Shown here piece by piece: positions 46,801-56,061 of a stretch of DNA of 64,000 nucleotides (positions are counted from its first letter, which is position 1; every line of letters begins with the position of its first letter). The DNA is from Flavobacterium psychrophilum (GTDB lineage Bacteria; Bacteroidota; Bacteroidia; Flavobacteriales; Flavobacteriaceae). The translations under genes were made by a program, and so were the position numbers. The stretch covers positions 1 through 64,000 of the forward strand of contig CAMCVA010000012.1 of NCBI GenBank assembly GCA_945879625.1. Reading direction: 5' to 3'. The notes beneath the pieces are model-generated. The model searched no databases, was not told the origin of the DNA, and saw nothing but the letters and a program-made list of their open reading frames with translations.

Positions 46801-49480
46801 CGGATCGATCGTGATTACCAATTCGTTGGGTTGTACCGTTTCAACACCGTTTACAGTAATTGATTTTAACGCCAACAGCTGCCAAGGCAGTCTAATAGCT
46901 CCCGACTTATTTTTAAGCGAAGTGACCGACGCCACGGCGGGAGGACTTTCGTACATAGAGATATATAACGGAACCGGCGCAACGGTCAACTTGGCCAATT
47001 ACAGCCTTAAAACAGCCAGTAATGGCGGGGCGTATTCGAGTACACTCGCGCTGACCAATTTTAATTTGGCCAACGGCAGTACGTTTGTAGTTTCGATCGG
47101 AAGTGACGGGTCTTGCACCAGCCCGGGTGGAGATGGCTCGCTTGCCAATCAGACGGGATCAATTTCTGGCGGGATCAATTTTGATGTAAACGGAAATGAC
47201 CACATTGGCTTGTTCAATAATGCAAATTTAATCGATTCCTTTGGGGTGTTCGGATCTAACAATTGGGCGGATGCTTTAGGATTGGGCGATCGAGGGGCAA
47301 CCTTTAGACGCAATCCTACAGGAACACTTCCGTCGACAATTTTTGCTTCTTCCAATTGGACCATTATCAATTGGGCAGGAACAGGCTTGGCTTCGTGTAG
47401 CACGAATGACTATACCAACATTGGTTTGTACTCCTTTAGCTCGACCAATTTACCTCCTGTAATTACTACCCAACCTATCTATATACCTACTTGTAAATCA
47501 GCCAGTATCAGTGTGACGGCAAATGAGGGATATAATGGCACCGGCGATCTGCAAGAGTTGGCCTACCAATGGTATGCTGTGGCGCCCAATACAACTACTT
47601 GGACGGCCTTAACCAATACCGGAATTTATGCAGGCACAACTTCGGCTACCATACTTATTAGCGATGTGAGTGGAATTGACGGCTATCAGTTTTATTGCCA
47701 AGTGCGGGAAAATTCGGCCACTTGTTATACAGCTTCTAATGCCGTAAAGGTAACCGCCACTGCTGCCGTAACTTGGAATGGCTCGTCTTGGACGCCAACT
47801 TTCCCAACAATTTCTACTGCGGCTATTTTGGCAGGAAATTACAACACAACAACGCACGGCAATATCGATGCGTGTAGTCTTACAATCAATTCGGGAGTAA
47901 CGGCAACACTCACGACTAATTCTTACATCAATATTCAAAATGACTTAACCGTGCAAGCCAATGCTAATTTACAAATTCAAGACAGTGGTTCCTTGGTTAT
48001 GATTGAAAACGCAGGACTGGTAAGCAACAACGGAACAATTCAAGTATCCCGCAACACTTCGCCCTTTGATAAATATGATTACACCTATTGGTCTTCGCCA
48101 GTTACGGCAGCCAATTTGGGCACTACTTTTCCCAACTGGCGTAGCGATTATTCGTTTAGCTTCAACACGGCAAATTTCTCGGACACCCAAACCATAAATA
48201 ATTTAGGCGTGGTTACTGCCAATGTGCCTGACGGATTTGATGACGCCGCTCCTTTTGCATGGACATTTGCTGGAACAGCCGCAACATTAGCTCCAGGAAA
48301 AGGGTATGCCATAATGATGCCTACTACCCAAGCGTCCTATCCTTCGGCGCCCATATCGGTTTCCTTTACTGGAACGGTAAACACCGGAACGATACTTACG
48401 CCTTTAAGTTTGAGTGCCAATGCAGTCGATGCGACCGACGACTATAATTTAATTGGGAATCCCTATCCCTCATCAATTGATGCCAACGCCTTTATTGACG
48501 CCAATCTCAACACCAGCGGATCCTTGTATTTTTGGACGCATGTAGGCGCTATTTCGGTATCGAATCCTGGGCCTGACGCCCAAAATTTTATTTCTGATGA
48601 TTATGCCGTATACAACAAAACAGGGGGTACCCGCACCAGTTATACCGGCAGCGCTTTGCCAAACGGAAAAATTGGCGCGGGCCAAGCATTTATGGTTGAA
48701 GCGATCACCGCAACCAACGTGCAGTTTACCAACAGCATGCGCAACAAAACCTATTCGAATTCTCAGTTTTTTAGACCCGCAACCACTGCCGAAATAGCCG
48801 AGCAAAATTCGCAGAATCGTTATTGGTTGAACTTAAAAAATAGCGACAGCATGTTTAGCCAGCAGCTTATAGGATATATAGATCAAGCAACCTATGCATC
48901 CGATTTTGCCTATGATGCCTTGGTTGCTCAAACCAAAAATTACCTGAGTTTCTATTCGACTATTGGCGAATCCAATTACCGCATTCAGGCGCGACCTACT
49001 TTTACCGAAACTGACGAAGTGCCCTTGGGTTATTTTGCGGCTGTTTCGGGCCAATTTACCATCGAACTGGATGCAACAGAAGGTATCTTTGCCCAACAAA
49101 ATCAACCCATTTATTTGGAAGATCGCGAACTAAACATCCTGCATGATTTGAGCCAATCGCCGTATTCGTTCACCACCAATTCAGGCACATATGCCCAACG
49201 ATTCGCGATTCGATACATGCCTAATTTGGCAGTAAATCCATTCGATACTGCGGCAAAAACAGTACAGATTTTCAAGCGCAATAATCAACTTGAAGTTGTA
49301 TCAACCCAAGAAGAAATTGAGCGCGTGGAGATTTATGATTTGCTGGGTAGAAAATGCTTTGAGAAAGTGGGAATTAATGCAACTCAATTCAACGTCCAAG
49401 AACCCATAAATCTGTCGGTTGTGTTGGTTCGCGTGTATCTAAAATCGGGCTTGTCGTGCACCAAAAAAATTGGCTTCTAA
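43853..49480 (+). CDS. Giant T9SS type C cargo protein with lamin-tail, choice-of-anchor-D and TIG-like domains
   Basis: An 1875-residue secreted protein. After a signal peptide (about 1-20, ending YAQ) come a beta-rich N-domain, a beta-helix-like autotransporter-style region starting at VTSGDWNVASTWSTNAVP (about 205), a choice-of-anchor-D/Hydin-like domain (about 805-920: PEINVTQS...FTIQNLGQQNL), an IPT/TIG-like domain (about 925-1000), and a lamin-tail domain (about 1015-1180: FLSEVTDATAGGLSYIEIYN). The C-terminal third has the flavobacterial YTYWSSPV and LIGNPYPSSIDANAF blocks. The end (VEIYDLLGRKCFEK...VVLVRVYLKSG...KKIGF) fits a T9SS type C sorting signal. The function is unknown; surface adhesion or matrix is plausible. 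Confidence 0.85.
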   Translation: MKLKFFEVFLLLCITTGGYAQLLQWNTYGNTGTELTEPSVFNNTNITTADLTFGAGIVPAGNGLRFGGTSWFDTGNTVAGSTITEAIAGNNYIQFVVTPNFNYAFTPTSFVFSWGRSSTGPLNVALRSSVDGYTANLGALTALTSLSNGNTITITGLTNLSTATTFRLYGYGGTGTAGTGGFDMANGTLSPGIVNAQLNGTTQSLGPVSVTSGDWNVASTWSTNAVPTATDNVIISLGHTVYTNTALTRTGTTKVYGAFELRNGGFASGTDFTYMNTTAALNFNTSAVYGVVNNHVYWPVANGPNNVAVLAGGISLTSANRTVGGTFSTAAGVSLTTSTLTLNGICRIDAAGFFNTAPLYGAASTLVYNASGLYGRGFEWSALGVGTIGTTAGYPNVVQISNNTTLNYINGAAAGAVGAKAIATNLIIDSGSAMHMNFGAVSAGGALILGGNLSIAGTLTLGEANGDDLKLAGNFSNTGTFNGNNRAVFFTKTGTLTISSSSALTIPYVVFQPSVGNTLVQLLSNLTVSAPLGGNAISFSATLDSFDINGNSLIIGTPGLTNTIFGTGTFRGSTTSNLTLLGTGSIGALKFNTTTPFSNLATLTINRTSGNIAAVMGSTLTINSALVLSNGILDVGNNILALGTAANISGASATNFIIADSSAPTPLASVRKFIPAAGTYAFPIGDNAASADGIQYAPVSITLTGGTYSGLGYVAFSVNDVKDPALDATTDYITRYWEMKRPLTLSPVSYQINSTYYPTDVVGNELLCLSNQWSGSLWYNNGVTSPANTLTINCTQLVASTRVTKGYRDPEINVTQSATNYLNTSTYAFANTGLGNFTDVVFTIQNLGQQNLNLTAATLIGAAEFTIQSVYSSPVLGPTGTTTFTIRFYPLTAGTFTASISIPNNDPSGTENPYVINFTGVGFCAAETLTATPTSGPVGTEITLTNSAPFLPSITAAFNTLAAAIIPVSGAQIKIVVPVSAVTGSIVITNSLGCTVSTPFTVIDFNANSCQGSLIAPDLFLSEVTDATAGGLSYIEIYNGTGATVNLANYSLKTASNGGAYSSTLALTNFNLANGSTFVVSIGSDGSCTSPGGDGSLANQTGSISGGINFDVNGNDHIGLFNNANLIDSFGVFGSNNWADALGLGDRGATFRRNPTGTLPSTIFASSNWTIINWAGTGLASCSTNDYTNIGLYSFSSTNLPPVITTQPIYIPTCKSASISVTANEGYNGTGDLQELAYQWYAVAPNTTTWTALTNTGIYAGTTSATILISDVSGIDGYQFYCQVRENSATCYTASNAVKVTATAAVTWNGSSWTPTFPTISTAAILAGNYNTTTHGNIDACSLTINSGVTATLTTNSYINIQNDLTVQANANLQIQDSGSLVMIENAGLVSNNGTIQVSRNTSPFDKYDYTYWSSPVTAANLGTTFPNWRSDYSFSFNTANFSDTQTINNLGVVTANVPDGFDDAAPFAWTFAGTAATLAPGKGYAIMMPTTQASYPSAPISVSFTGTVNTGTILTPLSLSANAVDATDDYNLIGNPYPSSIDANAFIDANLNTSGSLYFWTHVGAISVSNPGPDAQNFISDDYAVYNKTGGTRTSYTGSALPNGKIGAGQAFMVEAITATNVQFTNSMRNKTYSNSQFFRPATTAEIAEQNSQNRYWLNLKNSDSMFSQQLIGYIDQATYASDFAYDALVAQTKNYLSFYSTIGESNYRIQARPTFTETDEVPLGYFAAVSGQFTIELDATEGIFAQQNQPIYLEDRELNILHDLSQSPYSFTTNSGTYAQRFAIRYMPNLAVNPFDTAAKTVQIFKRNNQLEVVSTQEEIERVEIYDLLGRKCFEKVGINATQFNVQEPINLSVVLVRVYLKSGLSCTKKIGF

Positions 49481-49571
49481 ACAATCAGTTAGTTTTTTTA
49501 CTTTTTGTCGGCTTTTTCCATCAAATCATCGATTAAGATTAGTTGCTAATTCGCTGTATTTGTTTTCTTTG

Positions 49572-49579
49572 TATGTTTG
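49572..49579 (+). promoter_or_regulatory. -7 box (TATGTTTG) for the 1410-residue-frame protein gene
   Basis: Exact TAnnTTTG. It supports the ATG at 49631 as start, since the longer reading (49577) would begin inside the box. Confidence 0.5.
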
Positions 49580-49630
49580 TTTTGGCACATATTGAATACA
49601 AATTACGAAGCGCTCACTATTCTGGTTCAA

Positions 49631-52600
49631 ATGAGAATTAATTACGTACTACTTTTCACGGCTTTCCTTTTTGGAATCACGGAGATTCAATCTCAAGTGT
49701 TGGTGAGTAATACTGCCCCATCGGCGCTTATTGATTTTTCTAATTCCATGCAAACTACCGTTGGAACAGCCCCGAGTACTGCATTTACAGCAGCAGGGTT
49801 TCAGCCCAATCCGGTTTTGCCAGGCAGACTCAATTCAAATGCATGGGAAGTGAAGGGCTGGAGTTACGGAAATTTGCTTTTTGGTGGCACACAAACCTTG
49901 GATGATTTTGCACGAGGCCCTTCTCCAACAGCTGTAATTACACCCGGAATTTATGCCTATACCGACACGCCGAGTTCAGATGTAAACCCCGCTTTGCTCA
50001 TTCAACCGGGTCTTTCTGATTTTGATCCGGGAACGATCACCTTAAAAATTAAGAACAACGGCACCTCCAACATCACACAATTAACTATTTCGTATGATTT
50101 ATTTGTCCGAAATGACGAGATAAACTCTTCCTCGTTAACTTTTTCACATTCTCCAAACAACATTGCCTTTACCAGCGAACCGGCCTTAAATTATGCTTCC
50201 CCCGATGTTCCCGATGAATTTCAGTGGGTACATGTTGAGACACTTGCTCCGTCTAGAGTAATAATAATTGGGAGTTTAAATTTAGCTCCAGGAGCATTCT
50301 ACTACATTCGATGGACGCCTGAAATCATTTCGGGGACTAGCAATAGCGATGAGTTTGGCTTAGACGACATCAACATTACCGCGGCCTATGGGACGCCAGC
50401 GCCAGAAATAAACATTACGGCCTATGGAAGCAGCGTGTTCTCGGGAGATACTACCCCTACGGTAGGAGAAGGCACCGACTATGCGCCGGTAACCGCGCCA
50501 ATTTCTACCTTAAATACGGTTCAATCGATTACTTATTTTATACAAAATTTAGGAGCATTGCCTTTAAGCACTACCAGCGTAACAATTACAGGAGTCAATG
50601 CCGCCAATTTTACCATATTAGGCATTGTCCCCATAGGAAACGTTCCGGCTGCCAGTGCAACCATCAGTTTTTTGTCTTTAACCATTACGTTTGACCCAAG
50701 TTTTCAAGGACTACACACCGCTCGAATTAATATTTTTAGTAACGATTCCGATGAAAATCCATATTGGTTGGACATTCAAGGATATGGCATAATCCCAGTT
50801 CCCGATATTCGAATTAATGGAGGACCAATAGGTGGAGGATTGAGTATCGTAACCAGTGGTAGCTTGGTGCCAACTACCATAAACAATACGCTTTTTGGAT
50901 CGACAGCGGTGGGAACCAACATCATTAAAAATTTTATTCTTCGAAATGATTGTCCGCAAAATGCTCCAGTCTTATTTACAGGCGCTGCGCCCTATGTGTT
51001 TTTAAGCGGGACTAATCCGGGGGATTTTTCTATTACTACCCCGCCAGTTGGCACAACTTTAATGCCTGGATATACCAAGAATTTTGCCATTCAATTCACG
51101 CCCACAGCGGGTGGAATTCGTTCGGCATTAGTAACCATTCCCAATAACGACCCTGACGAAGGTCCGTTCACTTTTTTGGTTCAAGGAACCGGTTTATTGC
51201 CAGAAATTGATATCTCAGGAAATACCCAAGCCATTATTAGTGGAGCCACTACTACCTCGGCATTTAATCATACTTTTTATGATTATCTGAACGTAGCAAC
51301 CGGCACATTAGATCGGACGTATACCATCTCCAATACCGGCACTTTGGCTTTAGACCTAGGGGCGATTACTATTACTGGAATACAAGCGGCTGATTTTAGT
51401 GTGGTAACTCCGCCAGCTGCTTCGGTGGCAATTGGCGCTACCACTACATTTGTTATCCGTTTTGATCCGGGGGCAACCGGACAACGTAATGCGGTTGTAT
51501 CAATCGTAAATAATGATACTAACGAAAACCCGTACACCTTTGCCGTGAGTGGGTATGGAGTAGATTATATGCCGTGTAATTTAGGACCAACCGAGATTGT
51601 GGGCATGCAAAATTTTGAAACGCCACTCACGCCAGGCCCAGCATGGGCCTATACCAATACGGGTGCGATAACTGTAGTAGCGGGAGTTGCTTATGGCGCT
51701 GCGGCAGACAATGGGGTGATTATGTCCAATAAATTTATAGATACCAAAAGCTTGCAAGTGAGCAACAGTACCGTGGTGGTTACCTTTGCAACTATAGATG
51801 CTTCGGCCTATGCTGATTTGCAATTAAATTTTAGATTGGCCGCAGTAGCTGGAATTGCTACCGAGGGAATGGATGCGCTTGACCGTGTGATTGTGGCCGT
51901 AAGCACCAATGGCGGAACGACCTATTCAAACGAAATTTTAGTACAAGGAAATACCAATGCCAAATGGTCGTTTGTTTCAGGAAGTGGAATTGTAAATCAA
52001 AATTATGACGGCGACGGAATTTCCAACAATTTTAACCCTGGCGGTGGAGGCTATTTAACCACCAATGGCTATTCGACGATTACGCTGGGAAAATTGCCCA
52101 AATCGGCAACCTTAAAAATTAAGATCACTTTGAATGCCAATGTCAATGAAATTTGGGCGCTTGACAACCTCTTTTTATATGGTCGAAGAGAAGTGGCCAC
52201 CACTTGGAACGGAACAGCATGGAGCAATGGAGTTCCGGCAAGCAACACCAAAGCCATTTTTAATGGCAATTATAACTCGGCTATCAACGGCAATGTGTCG
52301 GCATGCAAGTGTCAAATCAATGCGGGTAAAACCGTGGTTGTAAGTTCAAACACTACGTTTAGCATAGAAAGCGATGTGGACAACAAAGGTGTTTTTCAAG
52401 TAGACAACAACGGCGTACTGATTCAAAAAAATGATTTTGCAACCAATGTAGGTGCAGCAATAATTAAGCGATTTAGCACGCCAATGCGCCGCTATGATTT
52501 CACGTATTGGTCATCGCCAGTGGCTGGTCAATCACTGTTTTCTTTTTCACCCTTAACCTTGTCTGACAAATTTTTTCTCTTTGATCCGGTGATTGGTAAT

Positions 52601-53809
52601 TGGGCAAATATTCCCAACAGTTCTAGCATGTCCATTGGAAAAGGATACATTATACGAGCTCCACAAACCTTTGATATTGTTACCCCCACTGTTTTTGATA
52701 CCGGCCAATTTACTGGCGTGCCCAACAACGGATTTATTCAAACCCCGATTGTAGTAGGCGCAAGTAATTTAAATTTAATAGGCAATCCGTATCCTTCGGC
52801 CATCAACGCCAACGCCTTTTTGTCGTTTCCAGAAAACGCCACTGTGGTAGAGGGTACCATTTACCTGTGGACTCATAACACGCCCTTAACCAACAATGTC
52901 TATGCGTCCAATGATTATGCAGTATACAATTATTCGGGCACTGTAGGCACCTCGGCGTCTCCTTCTTCGGGATTAAATACTCAAGTACCTACCGGAAAAA
53001 TTGCCTCTGGACAAAGTTTTTTCATCAAAGGATTGACTAATGGTAATGTGAGTTTTTACAACAATATGCGATTAGCCACCAACAACAATGAGTTTTTTCG
53101 TCAAGAAACGGCAAATCCTAATTCACATATAGCTCCTGCCGCCGATAGATTGTGGCTCAATCTAACCAACACACAAGGCGCATTCAAGCAACTGATGGTA
53201 GGCTATCATACCCAAGCTACCAACGGCTATGATCGTGGTTTTGACGGAGAAGTGTTGAACGGAAATAGTTTTGTCAATTTCTATACAGCCAATGGCACAA
53301 AACAGTTGGCCATCCAAACCAATAGCTTCCCATTTTCTTCCCAAGATCACTTTACTATAGGATATAAAGCAGCGGTATCGGGCAATTTTAGCATTAGTAT
53401 AGACAGAAAAGAAGGCTTGTTCACCCAGCATTCCATTTATTTGGAAGACACCTTATTGCATACCACCCATGATTTAAACCAAGGGAATTATACATTTTAT
53501 AGTACTGTAGGGGAATTTAGTTCGCGATTTGTGTTGCGCTTTATTCCTTATATAGGGGTGTATGCCAAAAACGAAGCCGGAACAGCCTCAACTATCGTTG
53601 TACAAAAAACGCCAGAAGGAATTCGGGTTCAAAGCATGGTATCGCCAATAAAAACAGTAGAAGTATACGATTTGTTGGGACGAATACTACACAGCCAAAT
53701 AGGAAATTCTACTCAATGTGTAATCCCATTTGCAATCCCCGCGCAAGTAGTGTTGGTAAAAACCCAGTTGCAGGACGGAAGTGCTAGTGCGGTAAAAGTG
53801 AGTCTGTAA
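49631..53809 (+). CDS. Large T9SS type C cargo protein with tandem choice-of-anchor-D domains
   Basis: With the ATG at 49631 the product is 1392 residues and begins with a signal peptide (MRINYVLLFTAFLFG...SQ). It has three choice-of-anchor-D/Hydin-like domains in tandem (about 250-640; repeated PEI-x-I and NP[YF]-type ends, with ENPYWLDIQGYG, EGPFTFLVQGTG and ENPYTFAVSGYG). A jelly-roll-like region follows, then the same C-terminal module as the preceding gene (YDFTYWSSPVAG, LIGNPYPSAINANAF, KTVEVYDLLGRILHS), ending in a type C sorting signal. It is paralogous to the 43853 gene in its last 600 residues. Its stop abuts the bioB stop. Confidence 0.85.
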   Translation: MRINYVLLFTAFLFGITEIQSQVLVSNTAPSALIDFSNSMQTTVGTAPSTAFTAAGFQPNPVLPGRLNSNAWEVKGWSYGNLLFGGTQTLDDFARGPSPTAVITPGIYAYTDTPSSDVNPALLIQPGLSDFDPGTITLKIKNNGTSNITQLTISYDLFVRNDEINSSSLTFSHSPNNIAFTSEPALNYASPDVPDEFQWVHVETLAPSRVIIIGSLNLAPGAFYYIRWTPEIISGTSNSDEFGLDDINITAAYGTPAPEINITAYGSSVFSGDTTPTVGEGTDYAPVTAPISTLNTVQSITYFIQNLGALPLSTTSVTITGVNAANFTILGIVPIGNVPAASATISFLSLTITFDPSFQGLHTARINIFSNDSDENPYWLDIQGYGIIPVPDIRINGGPIGGGLSIVTSGSLVPTTINNTLFGSTAVGTNIIKNFILRNDCPQNAPVLFTGAAPYVFLSGTNPGDFSITTPPVGTTLMPGYTKNFAIQFTPTAGGIRSALVTIPNNDPDEGPFTFLVQGTGLLPEIDISGNTQAIISGATTTSAFNHTFYDYLNVATGTLDRTYTISNTGTLALDLGAITITGIQAADFSVVTPPAASVAIGATTTFVIRFDPGATGQRNAVVSIVNNDTNENPYTFAVSGYGVDYMPCNLGPTEIVGMQNFETPLTPGPAWAYTNTGAITVVAGVAYGAAADNGVIMSNKFIDTKSLQVSNSTVVVTFATIDASAYADLQLNFRLAAVAGIATEGMDALDRVIVAVSTNGGTTYSNEILVQGNTNAKWSFVSGSGIVNQNYDGDGISNNFNPGGGGYLTTNGYSTITLGKLPKSATLKIKITLNANVNEIWALDNLFLYGRREVATTWNGTAWSNGVPASNTKAIFNGNYNSAINGNVSACKCQINAGKTVVVSSNTTFSIESDVDNKGVFQVDNNGVLIQKNDFATNVGAAIIKRFSTPMRRYDFTYWSSPVAGQSLFSFSPLTLSDKFFLFDPVIGNWANIPNSSSMSIGKGYIIRAPQTFDIVTPTVFDTGQFTGVPNNGFIQTPIVVGASNLNLIGNPYPSAINANAFLSFPENATVVEGTIYLWTHNTPLTNNVYASNDYAVYNYSGTVGTSASPSSGLNTQVPTGKIASGQSFFIKGLTNGNVSFYNNMRLATNNNEFFRQETANPNSHIAPAADRLWLNLTNTQGAFKQLMVGYHTQATNGYDRGFDGEVLNGNSFVNFYTANGTKQLAIQTNSFPFSSQDHFTIGYKAAVSGNFSISIDRKEGLFTQHSIYLEDTLLHTTHDLNQGNYTFYSTVGEFSSRFVLRFIPYIGVYAKNEAGTASTIVVQKTPEGIRVQSMVSPIKTVEVYDLLGRILHSQIGNSTQCVIPFAIPAQVVLVKTQLQDGSASAVKVSL

Positions 53810-54892
53810 TTATTTTTTCCCGGATGCTTCTAGGTTACGCTCAATTGCATGGCCTGGTCTTGACCATTTTGGTTTTTCACCCAGTGTTTGGTATTGCGAA
53901 TCTTCTGCCTCTACCGTTTGGGGCTGCATAATTTTAATGAAGGGCTTCTGCGGAACCAAGCCCAAGAGTTCAAACATTTTCATGTCTTCGTTCACGTCGG
54001 GATTGGGTGTAGTGAGTAATTTGTCGCCGGCAAAAATAGAATTGGCTCCGGCAAAGAAACACAAGGCTTGGCCTTCGCGATTCATATTGGTTCTCCCAGC
54101 CGACAGGCGCACTTGTGTTTCGGGCATCACAATGCGAGTCGTGGCCACCATGCGAATCATTTCCCAAATTTCTACTGGTTTTTCGTCTTCCATGGGCGTG
54201 CCTTCTACAGCTACCAATGCATTAATGGGCACCGATTCGGGTTGTGGATTTAAGGTAGAAAGTGCAACCAACATGCCCGCGCGATCTTCGATGGTTTCGC
54301 CCATGCCAATAATTCCGCCGCTACATACAGTAACATTGGTTTTGCGCACATTGTCTATGGTTTGCAAACGGTCTTCAAAACCGCGGGTAGAAATCACTTC
54401 TTTATAATATTCTTCTGAGGTATCCAAGTTATGGTTGTAGGCATATAAGCCTGCTTCTGCCAATCGTTTGGCTTGGTTTTCGGTGAGCATACCCAAGGTA
54501 CAGCACACTTCCATGTCCAATTTGTTGATGGTGCGTACCATTTCTAACACTTGGTCAAATTCGGGACCGTCTTTTACATTTCGCCAAGCTGCTCCCATGC
54601 ATACGCGAGAAGATCCGCTCGATTTGGCACGCAGCGCCTGTGCTTTTACTTGTTGCACCGACATCAAATCATTGCCTTCTACCTTGGTATGGTACCGAGC
54701 CGCTTGCGGGCAATAGCCACAATCTTCGGGGCAACCACCTGTTTTTATGGATAAAAGGGTAGAGACTTGCACTACATTTGGATCGTGATTTACGCGGTGA
54801 ATGGTGGCTGCTTCATAAAGCAAATCCATTACGGGTTTGTTGTAGATGGCAATAATTTCTTCTTTGGTCCAATTGTGTTTGGTGGGCTGCAT
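53810..54892 (-). CDS. bioB: Biotin synthase
   Basis: A 360-residue radical-SAM enzyme that inserts sulfur into dethiobiotin. The [4Fe-4S] motif is CPEDCGYC (Cys54, Cys58, Cys61); NHNLDTSEEYY, CSGGIIGMGE and the arginine-containing VRLSAGRTNMNREGQAL region that helps hold the second cluster are present. The ATG at 54892 (MQPTKHNW) is chosen over the one at 54934, because a -7 box lies at 54914-54921. It is separated from bioF-D-A by about 11 kb and is on the other strand. Confidence 0.97.
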   Translation of the reverse strand: MQPTKHNWTKEEIIAIYNKPVMDLLYEAATIHRVNHDPNVVQVSTLLSIKTGGCPEDCGYCPQAARYHTKVEGNDLMSVQQVKAQALRAKSSGSSRVCMGAAWRNVKDGPEFDQVLEMVRTINKLDMEVCCTLGMLTENQAKRLAEAGLYAYNHNLDTSEEYYKEVISTRGFEDRLQTIDNVRKTNVTVCSGGIIGMGETIEDRAGMLVALSTLNPQPESVPINALVAVEGTPMEDEKPVEIWEMIRMVATTRIVMPETQVRLSAGRTNMNREGQALCFFAGANSIFAGDKLLTTPNPDVNEDMKMFELLGLVPQKPFIKIMQPQTVEAEDSQYQTLGEKPKWSRPGHAIERNLEASGKK

Positions 54893-54913
54893 ACCGTTTT
54901 GTTTTGAATGTGT

Positions 54914-54921
54914 CAAAAGTA
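54914..54921 (-). promoter_or_regulatory. -7 box (TACTTTTG) for bioB
   Basis: Exact TAnnTTTG on the minus strand, 22 bases upstream of the chosen bioB ATG. It makes bioB its own unit rather than an extension of the ribF transcript. Confidence 0.6.
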
Positions 54922-54946
54922 GCAAATTAGTCAAGAAGTAAAAAGT

Positions 54947-55891
54947 TTATTTGGCCAATTCTTGTCGCGAAGCAATTGCTTGAACTGCCCATTCTTTATC
55001 TTTTTCAAGCTGATTTTTTAAGGCGTCAAGCGAATCAAATTTTTGTTCGTCTCGAATAAAATCGAGCAATTCAACTTGCAGCTGTTGGTCGTATAAATCG
55101 CCTTCAAAATCCATGTAAAATATTTCTATAGTCTGGGTTTCCCCATTTACAGTAGGACGTATACCAATATTCATGAGTCCATACACCTGTTTTTGATTCA
55201 ATTGGCTTTGCACCAAATACACCCCTTTTTTGGGAATGAGTTTGTAGGCCTCGGCTACTGCCAAATTGGCTGTGGGAAATCCGATGGTTCGTCCCAATTG
55301 ATTGCCTTTTTGCACCCGACCATTTAGTTGATAGGGATGTCCCAAATAGCCGTTGGCCAATTTTATATTGCCCTGAAATAAAGCGGTTCTAATTTTGGTC
55401 GAGCTGATGTTTACTTCGTTGAGCATTTCGGCGGCTATTTGCGTGACTTGAAAGCCGTATTTCCCGCCATACGCTACCAAATCGTGAAAGTCAGCGGTGC
55501 GGTTTTTGCCAAATCGATGGTCATGTCCCACAATAATTTGATGCACTTGCAACTTTTTGACCAGCACTGATTCTATAAATTCCTCGGCGGTCAAGGACGA
55601 AAAGGCCTCGTCAAACGGATGCACAATTAAGTGGTCAACGCCTGTTTTGTCGAGCAATGCTTTGCGTTCCTCTATCGTGTTGAGCAACTGAATAGAGGTG
55701 TCGCCTTGTAAGACCAATCGTGGATGGGGAAAAAACGTAAGGATAAGGCTGCAGCAATTTTCTTGTTTGGCCGTTTCGATTAGGTGGTGGATGATTTGCT
55801 GATGCCCTTTGTGAACTCCGTCAAATGTGCCAATGGTAACCACGGTTTTGCCCTTGGCCGTATAAAAATCAATCCCCTGAAATAAAGTCAA
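54947..55891 (-). CDS. ribF: Bifunctional riboflavin kinase/FMN adenylyltransferase
   Basis: A 314-residue enzyme making FMN and FAD. The N-terminal FAD-synthetase domain has GTFDGVHKGHQQIIHHL and VGHDHRFGKNRTAD; the C-terminal flavokinase domain has GRTIGFPTANL and GVYLVQSQLNQ. The start is a TTG at 55891: an in-frame stop lies just upstream, there is no ATG, and a -7 box sits 24 bases before it. Confidence 0.96.
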   Translation of the reverse strand: MTLFQGIDFYTAKGKTVVTIGTFDGVHKGHQQIIHHLIETAKQENCCSLILTFFPHPRLVLQGDTSIQLLNTIEERKALLDKTGVDHLIVHPFDEAFSSLTAEEFIESVLVKKLQVHQIIVGHDHRFGKNRTADFHDLVAYGGKYGFQVTQIAAEMLNEVNISSTKIRTALFQGNIKLANGYLGHPYQLNGRVQKGNQLGRTIGFPTANLAVAEAYKLIPKKGVYLVQSQLNQKQVYGLMNIGIRPTVNGETQTIEIFYMDFEGDLYDQQLQVELLDFIRDEQKFDSLDALKNQLEKDKEWAVQAIASRQELAK

Positions 55892-55914
55892 AACACCTGT
55901 ATTTTAAATTGCGC

Positions 55915-55922
55915 CAAATTTA
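55915..55922 (-). promoter_or_regulatory. -7 box (TAAATTTG) for ribF
   Basis: Exact TAnnTTTG on the minus strand, 24 bases before the TTG start of ribF. Confidence 0.55.
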
Positions 55923-56061
55923 ACCATCCAAAATGATAAATCAGCGATAAATAGGATGAATGTCAAATTTTAACAGGCTAATTTTTCTAAAATACAAATC
56001 CAAAACAATAAAAAATCAAAAAATATACTATTTTTACTGCCTATTATTAGACAACTATAAA

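Noticed and set aside
49577..49630. Longer start for the second giant T9SS protein
   Set aside because: It begins inside the -7 box and would place non-signal residues before a clear signal peptide that starts at 49631.
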